NCBI RefSeq assembly: GCF_014648195.1
Contig: NZ_BMQQ01000013.1
Location: 1,454-57,873 of the forward strand
DNA from: Streptomyces purpureus
GTDB lineage: Bacteria > Actinomycetota > Actinomycetes > Streptomycetales > Streptomycetaceae
Length of the DNA: 56,420 nt
Direction of reading: 5' to 3'
Shown here: positions 14,726 to 23,062 of the stretch, piece after piece
Layout: each line of letters begins with the position of its first letter
Numbering within the stretch: position 1 is the first letter of the stretch
Notes under the pieces: model-generated
Database searches by the model: none
What the model was told of the DNA's origin: nothing
Seen by the model: only the letters and a program-made list of their open reading frames with translations
Position numbers and translations under genes: made by a program

Positions 14726-16150
14726 TCAGCGCCAGCGGCTGACCTCCACGTTCTCCAGCACCCCCAGCGCGTCCGGGACGAGCACCGCGGCCGAGTAGTA
14801 CGCCGTGACCAGGTAGGAGATGATCGCCTGCTCGTCGATGCCCATGAAGCGGACCGAGAGGCTGGGCTCGATCTCGTCCGGGATGCCGGTCTGGTGCAGA
14901 CCGATCACGCCCTGGTCGGCCTCGCCCGTACGCATGCAGATGATCGAGGTGGTCCGGTCGTCGGAGACCGGGATCTTGTTGCACGGGAAGATCGGCACGC
15001 CGCGCCAGGTCGGGATGCGGTTGCCGTTGATCTCGATGGACTCCGGGACCAGTCCGCGCTTGTTGCACTCACGGCCGAAGGCGGCGATGGCGCGCGGGTG
15101 GGCGAGGAAGAGCTTGGAGCCCCGGCGGCGGGAGAGCAGCTCGTCCATGTCGTCCGGGCTGGGCACACCGTCGTGCGGCTGGAGCCGCTGCCCGTAGTCG
15201 CAGTTGGAGAGCAGCCCGAACTCCTTGTTGTTGACGAGTTCGTGCTCCTGGCGCTCGCGCAGCGCCTCGACCGTGAGCCGCAACTGCTGCTCGGTCTGGT
15301 TCATGGGCTGGTTGTAGAGGTCGGCGACCCGGCTGTGGACCTTCAGCACGGTCTGGGCGACGCTCAGTTCGTACTCGCGCGGTGAGGCGTCGTAGTCGAC
15401 GTACGTGTGCGGGACGACGGCTTCGCCGACGTGGCCGGCGGACAGGTCGATGGCCGCCTCGCCGTACTTGTTGGTGCGCTGGTGGGGCAGGGAGGCCAGG
15501 CCCGCCAGATGCGTGGCCAGGGACGTGGCCCGGTCCGCGAGGTTGCGTACGTCGGCGCGGGTGAGCTCCAGGACGGTGCAGGCGGTCGCGGCGCGGGCCG
15601 TGTGGTCCCAGGTGGCCTCGCCGTCGGTGAGCGCGCCGTCGCCGAAGTAGGCGCCGTCGGCGAGCACGTCGAGGACCGCCTCGTCGCCGTACGGCCCCTC
15701 GCCGACCTGCTCGACGCGGCCGTGCGCGAGCAGGAAGACCCGGTCCTTGGCCTCGCCGCGGGTGGCGATGACGTCGCCGGGGGCGAACTCCCGCTGGGTG
15801 CAGCGCTGCGCCAGCTCGTTGAGCGCGCCGTCGTCCGAGTAGCCGCGCAGGGCGGGCAGCTCCCCGAGCTCGGCGGGGATGACCGCCACCCGCTCCCCGG
15901 TCTGTACGAAGGACACCCTTCCGTCGCCGACGGCGTAGCTGAGCCTGCGGTTCACGCGATACGTACCGCCCTGCACCTGCACCCACGGCAGCATCCGCAG
16001 CAGCCACCGTGAGGTGATCTCCTGCATCTGCGGGGCCGACTTGGTGGTGGTCGCCAGGTTACGCGCGGCGGCCGTACCGAGACTCTGCTGCGCGGCCACC
16101 TGCTCCGCGCTCGTCTCGTCGCCGACCGTGCCAACCGAACCAACCGACAT
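14726..16150 (-). CDS. eshA: Family 2B encapsulin shell protein with cNMP-binding domain (EshA-like)
   Basis: A 474-aa protein. ATG with GGGAG upstream. Residues about 1-100 contain the family 2 N-arm and part of the HK97 fold. Residues about 105-215 are an inserted cyclic-nucleotide-binding domain (FAPGDVIATRGEAKDRVFLL, DVLADGAYFGDGALTDGEAT). The HK97-like shell core resumes to the end (LYNQPMNQTEQQLRLTVEAL, GRECNKRGLVPESIEINGNR, ISYLVTAYYSAAVLVPDALG). This is the arrangement of EshA of S. griseus and other family 2B encapsulins, which form icosahedral protein compartments. The domain lacks the classical PRAA-type phosphate cassette, so ligand binding is uncertain. The polyprenyl synthase gene follows 74 bp downstream as likely cargo. 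The gene starts 246 bp from the divergent amidase. Confidence 0.93.
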   Translation of the reverse strand: MSVGSVGTVGDETSAEQVAAQQSLGTAAARNLATTTKSAPQMQEITSRWLLRMLPWVQVQGGTYRVNRRLSYAVGDGRVSFVQTGERVAVIPAELGELPALRGYSDDGALNELAQRCTQREFAPGDVIATRGEAKDRVFLLAHGRVEQVGEGPYGDEAVLDVLADGAYFGDGALTDGEATWDHTARAATACTVLELTRADVRNLADRATSLATHLAGLASLPHQRTNKYGEAAIDLSAGHVGEAVVPHTYVDYDASPREYELSVAQTVLKVHSRVADLYNQPMNQTEQQLRLTVEALRERQEHELVNNKEFGLLSNCDYGQRLQPHDGVPSPDDMDELLSRRRGSKLFLAHPRAIAAFGRECNKRGLVPESIEINGNRIPTWRGVPIFPCNKIPVSDDRTTSIICMRTGEADQGVIGLHQTGIPDEIEPSLSVRFMGIDEQAIISYLVTAYYSAAVLVPDALGVLENVEVSRWR

Positions 16151-16253
16151 GGATCTCCCTCTCGCTGATGGCTGTGCTGCCCATCGAGCCTTTCAGCACG
16201 GAGAGTTGGTCCGCCATTACACAAATGAGTGGGACTGAATGTTCGCCGGCCGG

Positions 16254-16275
16254 GCAGGAAACACGTTTTTCCTGC
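16254..16275. promoter_or_regulatory. Inverted repeat upstream of the encapsulin gene
   Basis: GCAGGAAA (16254-16261) and TTTCCTGC (16268-16275) form an 8-bp inverted repeat with a 6-bp spacer in the divergent region between the encapsulin and amidase genes, about 104 bp from the encapsulin start. Operator or leader hairpin; not assignable. Confidence 0.4.
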
Positions 16276-16396
16276 GCCCTGGCACGGCTTTCCGGCCCTG
16301 GTGGCGAGTGTCCTGATCGGCTCGCACACCGTCCGAACAGGATGGCCGTCGCCCTCTCGGCTCCGGTACAAGCGGTACGAGCGAAAGGAGGCGGTC

Positions 16397-17021
16397 ATGG
16401 CCCCACCCATGTCCGCGAGCAGGTTCATCCGCGTACTGCGCGACGAAGGCCTCAGAGTCGTCGAGGTCGGAGACTGGCAGCACCACAACCGCAACCACAA
16501 GGGCCCCTGGGGCCCCTGTCCACGGCGTCATGATCCACCACACGGTCACCCGGGGCACCGCCGAGACCGTCCGTATCTGCCGCGACGGCGACGCGAACCT
16601 GCCCGGTCCGCTCTGCCACGGTGTCATCGCCAAGGACGGCACCGTCCATCTGGTCGGCTACGGGCGCGCCAACCACGCCGGGGCCGGTGACGACGACGTC
16701 CTGAGGGCGGTGATCCAGGAGAAGGGCCTGCCCCCGGACAACGAGCGCAACACGGACGGCAACCGCCACTTCTACGGCTTCGAGTGCGAGAACCTCGGTG
16801 ACGGCAAGGATCCATGGCCGCCGGCCCAGCTGGAGGCGATCGAGAAGGCGGCGGCCGTGTGCCGCGCGCACGGCTGGTCCGCCCGGTCGGTCATCGGGCA
16901 CCTGGAGTGGCAGCCCGGCAAGGTCGACCCGAAGGGCTTCACGATGGCGTCGATGCGGGAGCGGATCGCGGCCCGTCTGAAGGGCGCCGAGGCCGCAGAC
17001 CCCGCCTCCGACGGGTCCTGA
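16397..17021 (+). pseudogene. N-acetylmuramoyl-L-alanine amidase, frameshifted
   Basis: The 5' part begins at ATG 16397 with a strong AAAGGAGG 6 nt upstream and reads MAPPMSASRFIRVLRDEGLR through HHNRNHKGPWGP. The rest, from VHGVMIHHTVTRGTAETVRI to 17021, is in the next frame. Removing one base, most simply T16517 inside a GGCCCCTGGGGCCCCTG direct repeat, restores one protein of about 207 residues of the peptidoglycan recognition/amidase-2 family. Zinc-site residues survive in both parts (MIHHT, CHGVI, GHLEWQPGKVDP). The enzyme would cut the MurNAc to L-Ala bond of peptidoglycan; no signal peptide is seen. ATG 16530 has no Shine-Dalgarno, so the 3' part alone is unlikely to be expressed. A sequencing error is a real alternative. 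Confidence 0.85.
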
Positions 17022-17091
17022 GAGGCTGACCCCCGCAGCCCTTCCGGCGGCCCGCCTGAAGGGCTGACCTGGAAGAGCCGACAATGGACGG

Positions 17092-18006
17092 GTGAACGCG
17101 CCCGACCTCTCCCGCCTGCGGCCCCGGCTCCCGTCCCCTCTGGAGCCGCTGGAGGACGAGCGCTTCACCCGTCACGGGGTGCGCCTGCTGCTCAAGCGCG
17201 ACGATCTGATCCACACCGACCTGCCCGGCAACAAGTGGCGCAAGCTCGCGCCGAACCTGCGCGCCGCCGCCGGCCGGCCGGTCCTCACCTTCGGCGGCGC
17301 CTTCTCCAACCATCTGCGCGCCACGGCCGCCGCCGGGCGCCTCCTCGGCTTCCCCACGGTCGGGATCGTCCGCGGCGACGAGCTGGCCGGCCGCCCCCTC
17401 AACCCCTCGCTCGCGCGGTGCTCGGCGGACGGGATGCGGCTGGTGTTCGTGGACCGGACCACCTACCGCGCCAAGCGGGACCCGGAGGTGCTGGCCCGGA
17501 TCCTGCGCGAGGCCGGGGCGGAGGAGGACGTCCATGTCGTGCCCGAGGGCGGCAGCAACGCCCTGGCCGCACAGGGGTGCGCCGATCTCGGCCGGGAGCT
17601 GGCCGGGGCCGCCGACGTCGTCGCCGTGGCCGTCGGGACCGGCGGCACCCTCGCCGGGCTCGCGGCCGGGCTCGCCAGGACGGGAGCGAGAGCGCTCGGC
17701 ATACCGGTCCTCAAGGGCGGTTTCCTCGGCGAGGAGATAAGGACCCTCCAGGAGCTGGCCTTCGGCGGCCCGGCCGGTGACTGGAGCCTGGACGAGCGCT
17801 TCCACGCCGGGGGCTACGCCCGTACGACCCCCGAGCTCGATGCGTTCGCTCAGGATTTCGAGGACCGGCACGGATTGGCCGTGGAGCGTCACTATGTCGC
17901 CAAGTTGCTCCATGGACTCGTCCGTCTGACCGCCGAGGGTGCGTTCGAGCCGGGCTCTACGGTCGCCGCCGTGATCACCGGTCAGCCGGCGTCCTTCTCG
18001 CGGTAG
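17092..18006 (+). CDS. PLP-dependent D-cysteine desulfhydrase / ACC deaminase-family protein
   Basis: A 304-aa protein. GTG start at 17092. Fold type II PLP enzyme: K48 in LPGNKWRKL is the Schiff-base lysine, GGAFSNHLRATAAAGRLLG follows as the phosphate/substrate region, and VAVGTGGTLAGLAAGLA is the glycine loop holding the PLP phosphate. The family contains 1-aminocyclopropane-1-carboxylate deaminases and D-cysteine desulfhydrases; sequence alone does not separate them, and genuine ACC deaminases are usually about 335-340 residues, so the desulfhydrase-like group is more likely. It overlaps the end of the convergent antiporter gene by 25 bp. Confidence 0.88.
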   Translation: MNAPDLSRLRPRLPSPLEPLEDERFTRHGVRLLLKRDDLIHTDLPGNKWRKLAPNLRAAAGRPVLTFGGAFSNHLRATAAAGRLLGFPTVGIVRGDELAGRPLNPSLARCSADGMRLVFVDRTTYRAKRDPEVLARILREAGAEEDVHVVPEGGSNALAAQGCADLGRELAGAADVVAVAVGTGGTLAGLAAGLARTGARALGIPVLKGGFLGEEIRTLQELAFGGPAGDWSLDERFHAGGYARTTPELDAFAQDFEDRHGLAVERHYVAKLLHGLVRLTAEGAFEPGSTVAAVITGQPASFSR

Positions 18007-19580
18007 GCCGCCGCCTCCTCCAGGTCCAGCCGCCGCAGCAGCGTCCGCATCATCTCGTCGTCGATGCGCCGCTCGTCCCGCAGCTGGACGAAGACCTGCC
18101 GCTCGACCGCGATGACCTCCCGGGACAGCCGCCGGTAGGTGTCGTCCGCCGTCTCGCCGGTGATCTCGTTCACCGCGCCGAGCCGCTCCCACACCGCGTT
18201 GCGCCGCCGCTCCAGGACGGTGCGCAGCCGGTCCGCGAGCGGCTGCGGCAGGGTGTTGCGCTCGTCGGCGAGCAGCTCGTCGAGGCGCTGTTCGGCCGCC
18301 CGGGATGCCTCGCTCTGCGCCTGGGCCTCGGCGAGGGTCTCGGCATGGGCGTCGCGGCCGGGAAGTTTCAGGGCGCGGATCAGCGGCGGCAGCGTGAGCC
18401 CCTGGACGACGAGGGTGCCGATCACGGTGGTGAAGGTGAGGAAGAGGACGAGATTGCGGGCCGGGAACGGCTCGCCGTCGGTGACATGCGGGATGGAGAA
18501 GGCGATGGCGAGGGAGACCACCCCGCGCATCCCGGCCCAGCCGACGATCAGCGGCGCCGTCCAGTTCACCCCCGGCTCGCGCTCCCGGATCCGTACGGAC
18601 AGGGCCCGTGGCAGGAAGGTCGCCGGGTAGACCCAGACGAACCGGACCACGACGACGGCGGCGAAGACCCCGGCCGCGTACCAGGCCGCCTCCCCGATGC
18701 CGTACTGGCCGAGGCCCTGCACGACGTACGGCAACTGGAGCCCGATCAGGGCGAAGACGGCCGATTCCAGGACGAAGGCGACCATCTTCCACACGGCCGC
18801 CTCCTGGAGACGGGTGGCGAAGTCCACCTGCCAGTTGCGGTGGCCGAGATAGAGGGCGACCACGACGACCGCGAGCACACCCGACGCCCCGACCTCCTCG
18901 GCCGCCGCGTAGGCGACGAAGGGGATGAGAAGGGAGAGGGTGTTCTGCAACAGCGCCTCGCGCAGGCGGGTGCGCAGCCAGTGGAGGGGGGCCATCAGTA
19001 CGAGGCCCACGCCGATGCCACCGAGCGCGGCCAGGGCGAACTCGCCGATGCCGCCGGCCCAGCTCACGCCCTCGCCGACGGCCGCGGCGAGGGCGACCTT
19101 GTAGGCGGTGATCGCGGTGGCGTCGTTCACCAGGGACTCGCCCTGCAGGATCGTGGTGATCCGGTTCGGCAGCCCCAGTTTGCGGGCGATGGCCGTGGCC
19201 GCGACCGCGTCCGGCGGGGCCACCACCGCGCCGAGCACCAGCGCGGCGGTCAGCGGCAGGTCCGGCACGAGGAGGTAGGCGAGCCAGCCGACGGCGAGGG
19301 TCGCGAAGAGGACGTAGCCGACCGAGAGCAGGGCGACGGGCCTGATGTTGGCCCGCAGGTCGAGATAGGAGGAGTCGACCGCGGCGGTGTAGAGGAGCGG
19401 CGGCAGGATCAGCGGGAGCACGATGTGCGGGTCGAGGGTGTAGTCGGGGATTCCCGGGAGGTACGAGGCGGCGAGCCCGGCCGCCACCAGCAGCAGGGGC
19501 GCCGGTACGCGCGTCCTGCGGGCCGCCCCGGCGATCGCGGCACTCGCCGCGACCAGCGCCACCAACGGCAAAGCTTCCAT
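17982..19580 (-). CDS. Na+/H+ antiporter (CPA1 family)
   Basis: A 532-aa membrane protein. ATG 19580 with GGGGA 6 nt upstream; a 12-residue upstream extension was rejected. Residues about 1-390 contain roughly 12 hydrophobic segments with the NhaP/CPA1 signature around LVNDATAITAYKVAL and GAVVAPPDAVAATAIARKLG, whose acidic residues carry the exchanged ions. The C-terminal 140 residues are cytoplasmic, charged and helical (EAQAQSEASRAAEQRLDELL, ERRRNAVWERLGAVNEITGE), as in bacterial CPA1 regulators of exchange. It exports Na+ for H+ at the cell membrane for pH and salt balance. Divergent 38 bp from a UBP zinc-finger gene. Confidence 0.92.
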   Translation of the reverse strand: MEALPLVALVAASAAIAGAARRTRVPAPLLLVAAGLAASYLPGIPDYTLDPHIVLPLILPPLLYTAAVDSSYLDLRANIRPVALLSVGYVLFATLAVGWLAYLLVPDLPLTAALVLGAVVAPPDAVAATAIARKLGLPNRITTILQGESLVNDATAITAYKVALAAAVGEGVSWAGGIGEFALAALGGIGVGLVLMAPLHWLRTRLREALLQNTLSLLIPFVAYAAAEEVGASGVLAVVVVALYLGHRNWQVDFATRLQEAAVWKMVAFVLESAVFALIGLQLPYVVQGLGQYGIGEAAWYAAGVFAAVVVVRFVWVYPATFLPRALSVRIREREPGVNWTAPLIVGWAGMRGVVSLAIAFSIPHVTDGEPFPARNLVLFLTFTTVIGTLVVQGLTLPPLIRALKLPGRDAHAETLAEAQAQSEASRAAEQRLDELLADERNTLPQPLADRLRTVLERRRNAVWERLGAVNEITGETADDTYRRLSREVIAVERQVFVQLRDERRIDDEMMRTLLRRLDLEEAAAYREKDAG

Positions 19581-19618
19581 CTCGTTCCCCGTCCCGCGCT
19601 CAACGTAACCTGGCAATC

Positions 19619-19879
19619 ATGAGCGAGTGTGTCCACGTTGCCGAACTGCCGCGCCCCGAGCCCGATCCGCTGAGCGAGACCTGCCGGGAGTGCGCCGCGG
19701 ACGGGACGCACCCCGTGCAACTGCGGCTCTGCCTGGCCTGTGGGCACGTCGGCTGCTGCGACTCCTCGGTGGGCCGGCACGCCACGGGGCACTTCCGCAG
19801 CACCGGACACGCGGTGATGCGGAGTTTCGAGCGGGGGGAGAGCTGGCGCTGGTGCTTCGCTGACGGTTCGATCGTCTGA
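19619..19879 (+). CDS. UBP-type zinc finger protein
   Basis: An 86-aa protein consisting almost entirely of a ZnF-UBP domain: CVHVAELP, CRECAADGTHPVQLRLCLAC, GHVGCCDSSVGRHATGHFR, GHAVMRSFE, matching the Cys/His spacing of zinc-binding UBP fingers. In eukaryotes this fold binds ubiquitin tails; bacteria lack ubiquitin, so the role is unknown. In many actinobacteria it sits beside or is fused to CPA1 antiporters, and here it is divergent from one, which suggests a joint role. ATG start, weak Shine-Dalgarno. Its stop codon lies within a tandem 18-bp repeat. Confidence 0.88.
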   Translation: MSECVHVAELPRPEPDPLSETCRECAADGTHPVQLRLCLACGHVGCCDSSVGRHATGHFRSTGHAVMRSFERGESWRWCFADGSIV

Positions 19880-19910
19880 CGGCTGGGTACGGTCTGACGG
19901 CTGGGTGCGG
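19875..19910. repeat. Two tandem 18-bp repeats
   Basis: Positions 19875-19892 and 19893-19910 are identical except for one base (TCTGACGGCTGGGTACGG versus the copy with GTGCGG). The first copy contains the TGA stop of the UBP zinc-finger gene. Likely a slippage duplication. Confidence 0.85.
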
Positions 19911-19976
19911 CAGCCCCGGTCAAATGACAGCCGGTTCCTCTCAATTGGGCGGCGCAGACCTCTAGCCACTGTCCGT

Positions 19977-19997
19977 ACTCATGGCCTTACCATGAGT
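19977..19997. promoter_or_regulatory. Inverted repeat upstream of the sigH operon
   Basis: ACTCATGG (19977-19984) and CCATGAGT (19990-19997) form a perfect 8-bp inverted repeat with a 5-bp spacer in the 290-bp region before the anti-sigma gene. The sigH region of S. coelicolor has several promoters and a BldD target, so this may be an operator; that is inference. The same region also carries a 10-bp direct repeat GAGCTTGTGC (20131-20140 and 20144-20153). Confidence 0.5.
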
Positions 19998-20169
19998 GAC
20001 AGTCGCTGTTCCGCTCACCGCGGACCCCCGGCGACACGGCACCATGGATCGCGATAGCGTCACGGCGGACTACGCGCCACTGCGTACCCGCCCGGCTCGG
20101 GGAGACCATCTCTCCCCCGGGCCCCAATGAGAGCTTGTGCAAAGAGCTTGTGCCACCTTGGAGGTGAGG

Positions 20170-20583
20170 GTGTCCCAGATCGCAGGCGAGCCCGGGACCC
20201 AGGACTTCGTGGAAGTCCGGCTGCCCGCTGCGGGTGCCTACCTGTCCGTGCTGCGTACGGCCACGGCCGGCCTGGCAGCACGATTGGACTTCACCCTCGA
20301 CGAGATCGAGGACCTGCGCATCGCCGTCGACGAGGCCTGCGCGATCCTGCTCCAGCAGGCCGTGCCGGGCTCCGTCCTCAGCTGCGTCTTCCGGCTGGTC
20401 GACGACTCGCTCGACGTGACCGTGTCGGCCCCCACGACCGACGGCCGGGCGCCGGAGCGTGACACCTTCGCCTGGACGGTGCTCTCCGCACTGGCCGGCA
20501 AGGTCGAGTCCTCCGTCGCCGACGACCGTACGGTCTCGATCAGCCTGTACAAACAGCGCGGCGCGGGACCAGGGCCGGCGTGA
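20170..20583 (+). CDS. ushX: Anti-sigma factor of the RsbW type, cognate to SigH
   Basis: A 137-aa protein. GTG 20170 with GGAGG 5 nt upstream. The HATPase/RsbW-like fold is visible (VRLPAAGAYLSVLRTATAGL, FTLDEIEDLRIAVDEACAIL, LDVTVSAPTTDGR, FAWTVLSALAGKVE). The N-box reads DEACAILL, without the Asn that coordinates Mg-ATP, and no clear DxGxG loop is seen, so kinase activity is doubtful. The sigma gene overlaps by 4 bp (GTGA), so the two are translationally coupled and made in ratio. By context this is the UshX/PrsH partner that holds SigH inactive. Confidence 0.85.
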   Translation: MSQIAGEPGTQDFVEVRLPAAGAYLSVLRTATAGLAARLDFTLDEIEDLRIAVDEACAILLQQAVPGSVLSCVFRLVDDSLDVTVSAPTTDGRAPERDTFAWTVLSALAGKVESSVADDRTVSISLYKQRGAGPGPA

Positions 20584-21548
20584 GGGACGGGGACGGTCCG
20601 GTGCGTGACGAGGTGCAGAACGCGGCGGCTGGCATCCCGGAGCAGCAGGCGCGACCGCATCCGGCGGACGTGTTCGAGGGACCCAACGGGCTTGACGGCC
20701 TTTCGGCCGCGACGGAGCAGGCGCAGGCAGAGCGGGCGGCCCATATGAGCGAGCAGCAGCAAGAGCGGGAACACGACCACGATCACCACGATCCACACGA
20801 CCGCAGCGGGGCGCGGGCGATGTTCATCGAGCTGCGGAAGCTGCCCGACGGCTCGCCGGAGAAGGCCGAGCTGCGCAATCAGCTGGTACGGATGCACCTG
20901 CCGCTCGTCGAGCACCTGGCCCGGCGGTTCCGCAACCGCGGCGAGCCGCTGGACGATCTGACCCAGGTGGCGACGATCGGCCTGATCAAGTCGGTGGACC
21001 GGTTCGACCCGGAGCGCGGCGTGGAGTTCTCCACGTACGCGACCCCGACCGTGGTCGGCGAGATCAAGCGCCACTTCCGGGACAAGGGCTGGGCGGTGCG
21101 GGTGCCACGGCGCCTGCAGGAGCTGCGGCTGTCGCTGACCACGGCGACGGCGGAACTGTCCCAGCAGCACGGCCGCTCCCCCACGGTCCACGAGCTGGCC
21201 GAGCGGCTGGGCATCTCGGAGGAGGAGGTCCTGGAGGGGCTCGAGTCGGCCAACGCCTACTCGACACTGTCCCTGGACGTCCCCGACACCGACGACGAGT
21301 CCCCGGCGGTCGCCGACACCCTGGGCGCCGAGGACGAGGCGCTGGAGGGGGTCGAGTACCGGGAGTCGCTCAAGCCGCTGCTGGAGGACCTGCCGCCCCG
21401 GGAGAAGCGGATCCTGCTGCTGCGCTTCTTCGGCAACATGACCCAGTCGCAGATCGCGCAGGAGGTCGGCATCTCCCAGATGCACGTCTCGCGTCTGCTG
21501 GCCAGGACCCTGGCGCAGCTGCGGGAGAAGCTCCTGGTCGAGGAGTAG
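20580..21548 (+). CDS. sigH: RNA polymerase sigma factor SigH (SigB/SigF group)
   Basis: A 322-aa sigma factor. GTG start overlaps the anti-sigma stop. Residues 1-80 are a non-conserved extension including the His/Asp-rich EREHDHDHHDPHD; region 2 follows (VRMHLPLVEHLARRFRNRGE, DLTQVATIGLIKSVDRFDPE, FSTYATPTVVGEIKRHFRDK), then region 3 and region 4 (LPPREKRILLLRFFGNMTQS, MHVSRLLARTLAQLREKLL). In-frame ATGs at codons 56 (20745) and 81 (20820) could give shorter products; S. coelicolor SigH is known in several size forms. It directs osmotic-stress and developmental transcription there. Confidence 0.93.
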   Translation: MRDGDGPVRDEVQNAAAGIPEQQARPHPADVFEGPNGLDGLSAATEQAQAERAAHMSEQQQEREHDHDHHDPHDRSGARAMFIELRKLPDGSPEKAELRNQLVRMHLPLVEHLARRFRNRGEPLDDLTQVATIGLIKSVDRFDPERGVEFSTYATPTVVGEIKRHFRDKGWAVRVPRRLQELRLSLTTATAELSQQHGRSPTVHELAERLGISEEEVLEGLESANAYSTLSLDVPDTDDESPAVADTLGAEDEALEGVEYRESLKPLLEDLPPREKRILLLRFFGNMTQSQIAQEVGISQMHVSRLLARTLAQLREKLLVEE

Positions 21549-21579
21549 GGGCCAGGAGCGGGAAGCGAGGGGAGAGGGT

Positions 21580-22011
21580 CTAGGCGTCCGCGCCCGGACC
21601 CTTGATCCCCAGCGCCTGGGTGGTGGCCGGGTTCACCAGCAGCACCAGACCGGTCACCGCGATCACGGCGAGGGCGATGCCCGCCGGGATCATCACGCTG
21701 GTGGCCTGGAGGAGCTGCCAGGCCACGGGCAGCGCGAGGATCTGGGTGATGATCGCCGGGCCGCGCGCCCAGCTGCGGGCCTTCAGCAGCCCGCGGGCGG
21801 CGGCGAGCGGGATCAGGCCGAGCGCGATCAGGGTCGCGCCGCCGGTCACCGCCTGCGTCAGGCCGTCGGGAGTGCCCGTGAGCGCGGTCACCAGGATGTA
21901 GACGCCACCGGCGAACAGGGCCAGCGCCTCCAGGCCCGTCACGGCCGCCGCGGCGGTCAGCCGGGCGGGGCGGGGGGCGGTTTCGGGGGTGTTCTGCTGC
22001 GTGCTGCTCAC
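21580..22011 (-). CDS. Small integral membrane protein, unknown function
   Basis: A 143-aa protein with four hydrophobic segments at about residues 17-45, 55-75, 82-102 and 106-128 (LEALALFAGGVYILVTAL, GGATLIALGLIPLAAARGLL, ILALPVAWQLLQATS, IPAGIALAVIAVTGLVLLVN). The GTG start at 22011 is the likely one. Widespread in Streptomyces, no assigned role. It is convergent with sigH (31 bp apart) and divergent from the lipid kinase gene. Confidence 0.8.
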   Translation of the reverse strand: MSSTQQNTPETAPRPARLTAAAAVTGLEALALFAGGVYILVTALTGTPDGLTQAVTGGATLIALGLIPLAAARGLLKARSWARGPAIITQILALPVAWQLLQATSVMIPAGIALAVIAVTGLVLLVNPATTQALGIKGPGADA

Positions 22012-22093
22012 CCCAGCAGGGTAGCCGCCGTGGGCCGCCCACGTTCCGGACCGGGCTGGGCTCGGGTACCGCTCGGTAGGTACCCTGGCCGCC

Positions 22094-23062
22094 ATGCGCG
22101 CACTTCTTGTGGTCAATCCGGCAGCAACCACCACCAGTGCCCGCACTCGTGACGTACTGATCCACGCGCTCGCCAGCGAGATGAAGCTGGAGGCCGTGAC
22201 GACGGAGTACCGCGGCCATGCCCGGGACCTCGCCCGGCGGGCCGTCGAGGCCAAGGACGTGGAGATGGTCGTCGCCCTCGGCGGCGACGGCACGGTCAAC
22301 GAGGTCGTGAACGGTCTGCTGCACCACGGGCCGGATCCCGAGCGGCTGCCGCTGCTCGCGGTGGTCCCCGGCGGTTCGACCAATGTGTTCGCCCGCGCGC
22401 TGGGGCTGCCCAACGACGCGGTGGAGGCGACCGGCGCGATCCTGGACGCGCTGCGTGAGCGGCGCGAGCGGACCGTGGGCCTCGGGCTCGCGGCCGGCAC
22501 GCCGGGCACCGAGGACGAGGGCGTCCCGTCCCGGTGGTTCACGTTCTGTGCCGGGCTCGGTTTCGACGCGGGCGTCATCGGCCGGGTCGAACAGCAGCGG
22601 GAACGCGGCAAGAGATCGACGCACGCGCTGTACGTCCGGCAGATGCTCCGCCATTTCCTTGAGGAGCCGCACCGCCGGCACGGCACGATCACGCTGAAGC
22701 GCCCGGAAGAGGACCCGGTCGAGGATCTTGTGGTGTCCATAGTCTGCAACACCGCCCCCTGGACCTACCTGGGCAATCGTCCGGTGTACGCCTCACCGGA
22801 GGCGTCCTTCGACACGGCCCTGGACGTGCTCGGACTGAAGCGGCTGTCGACCCCCGCGGTGGCCCGTTACGCCACCCAGCTGCTCACCTCGACGCCGGAG
22901 CGCGGACCGCACGGGAAGCATGCGGTCACTCTGCACGATCTGACGGACTTCACCTTGCATTCGAAGGTGCCCCTCCCGTTCCAGATGGACGGAGACCACC
23001 TCGGGCTGCGTACCAGCGTGACGTTCACAGGCGTTCGCCGTGCACTGCGTGTGATTGTGTGA
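22094..23062 (+). CDS. Diacylglycerol/lipid kinase family protein
   Basis: A 322-aa protein of the DgkB/YegS-like family. N-terminal catalytic domain with VVNPAA, GGDGTVNEVVNG (nucleotide loop, GGDGT at 63-67) and VVPGGSTNVFARALGLP; the C-terminal beta-sandwich contains FTFCAGLGFDAGVIGRVEQQ. It phosphorylates a lipid (diacylglycerol or similar) with ATP at the inner membrane face. ATG start at 22094. The neighbouring wblE gene is 316 bp downstream with its own long leader, so probably separately transcribed. Confidence 0.9.
   Translation: MRALLVVNPAATTTSARTRDVLIHALASEMKLEAVTTEYRGHARDLARRAVEAKDVEMVVALGGDGTVNEVVNGLLHHGPDPERLPLLAVVPGGSTNVFARALGLPNDAVEATGAILDALRERRERTVGLGLAAGTPGTEDEGVPSRWFTFCAGLGFDAGVIGRVEQQRERGKRSTHALYVRQMLRHFLEEPHRRHGTITLKRPEEDPVEDLVVSIVCNTAPWTYLGNRPVYASPEASFDTALDVLGLKRLSTPAVARYATQLLTSTPERGPHGKHAVTLHDLTDFTLHSKVPLPFQMDGDHLGLRTSVTFTGVRRALRVIV

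Noticed and set aside
16530..17021. Amidase as an intact shorter gene from ATG 16530
   Set aside because: No Shine-Dalgarno, and the missing N-terminus is present in the adjacent frame with a strong ribosome binding site.
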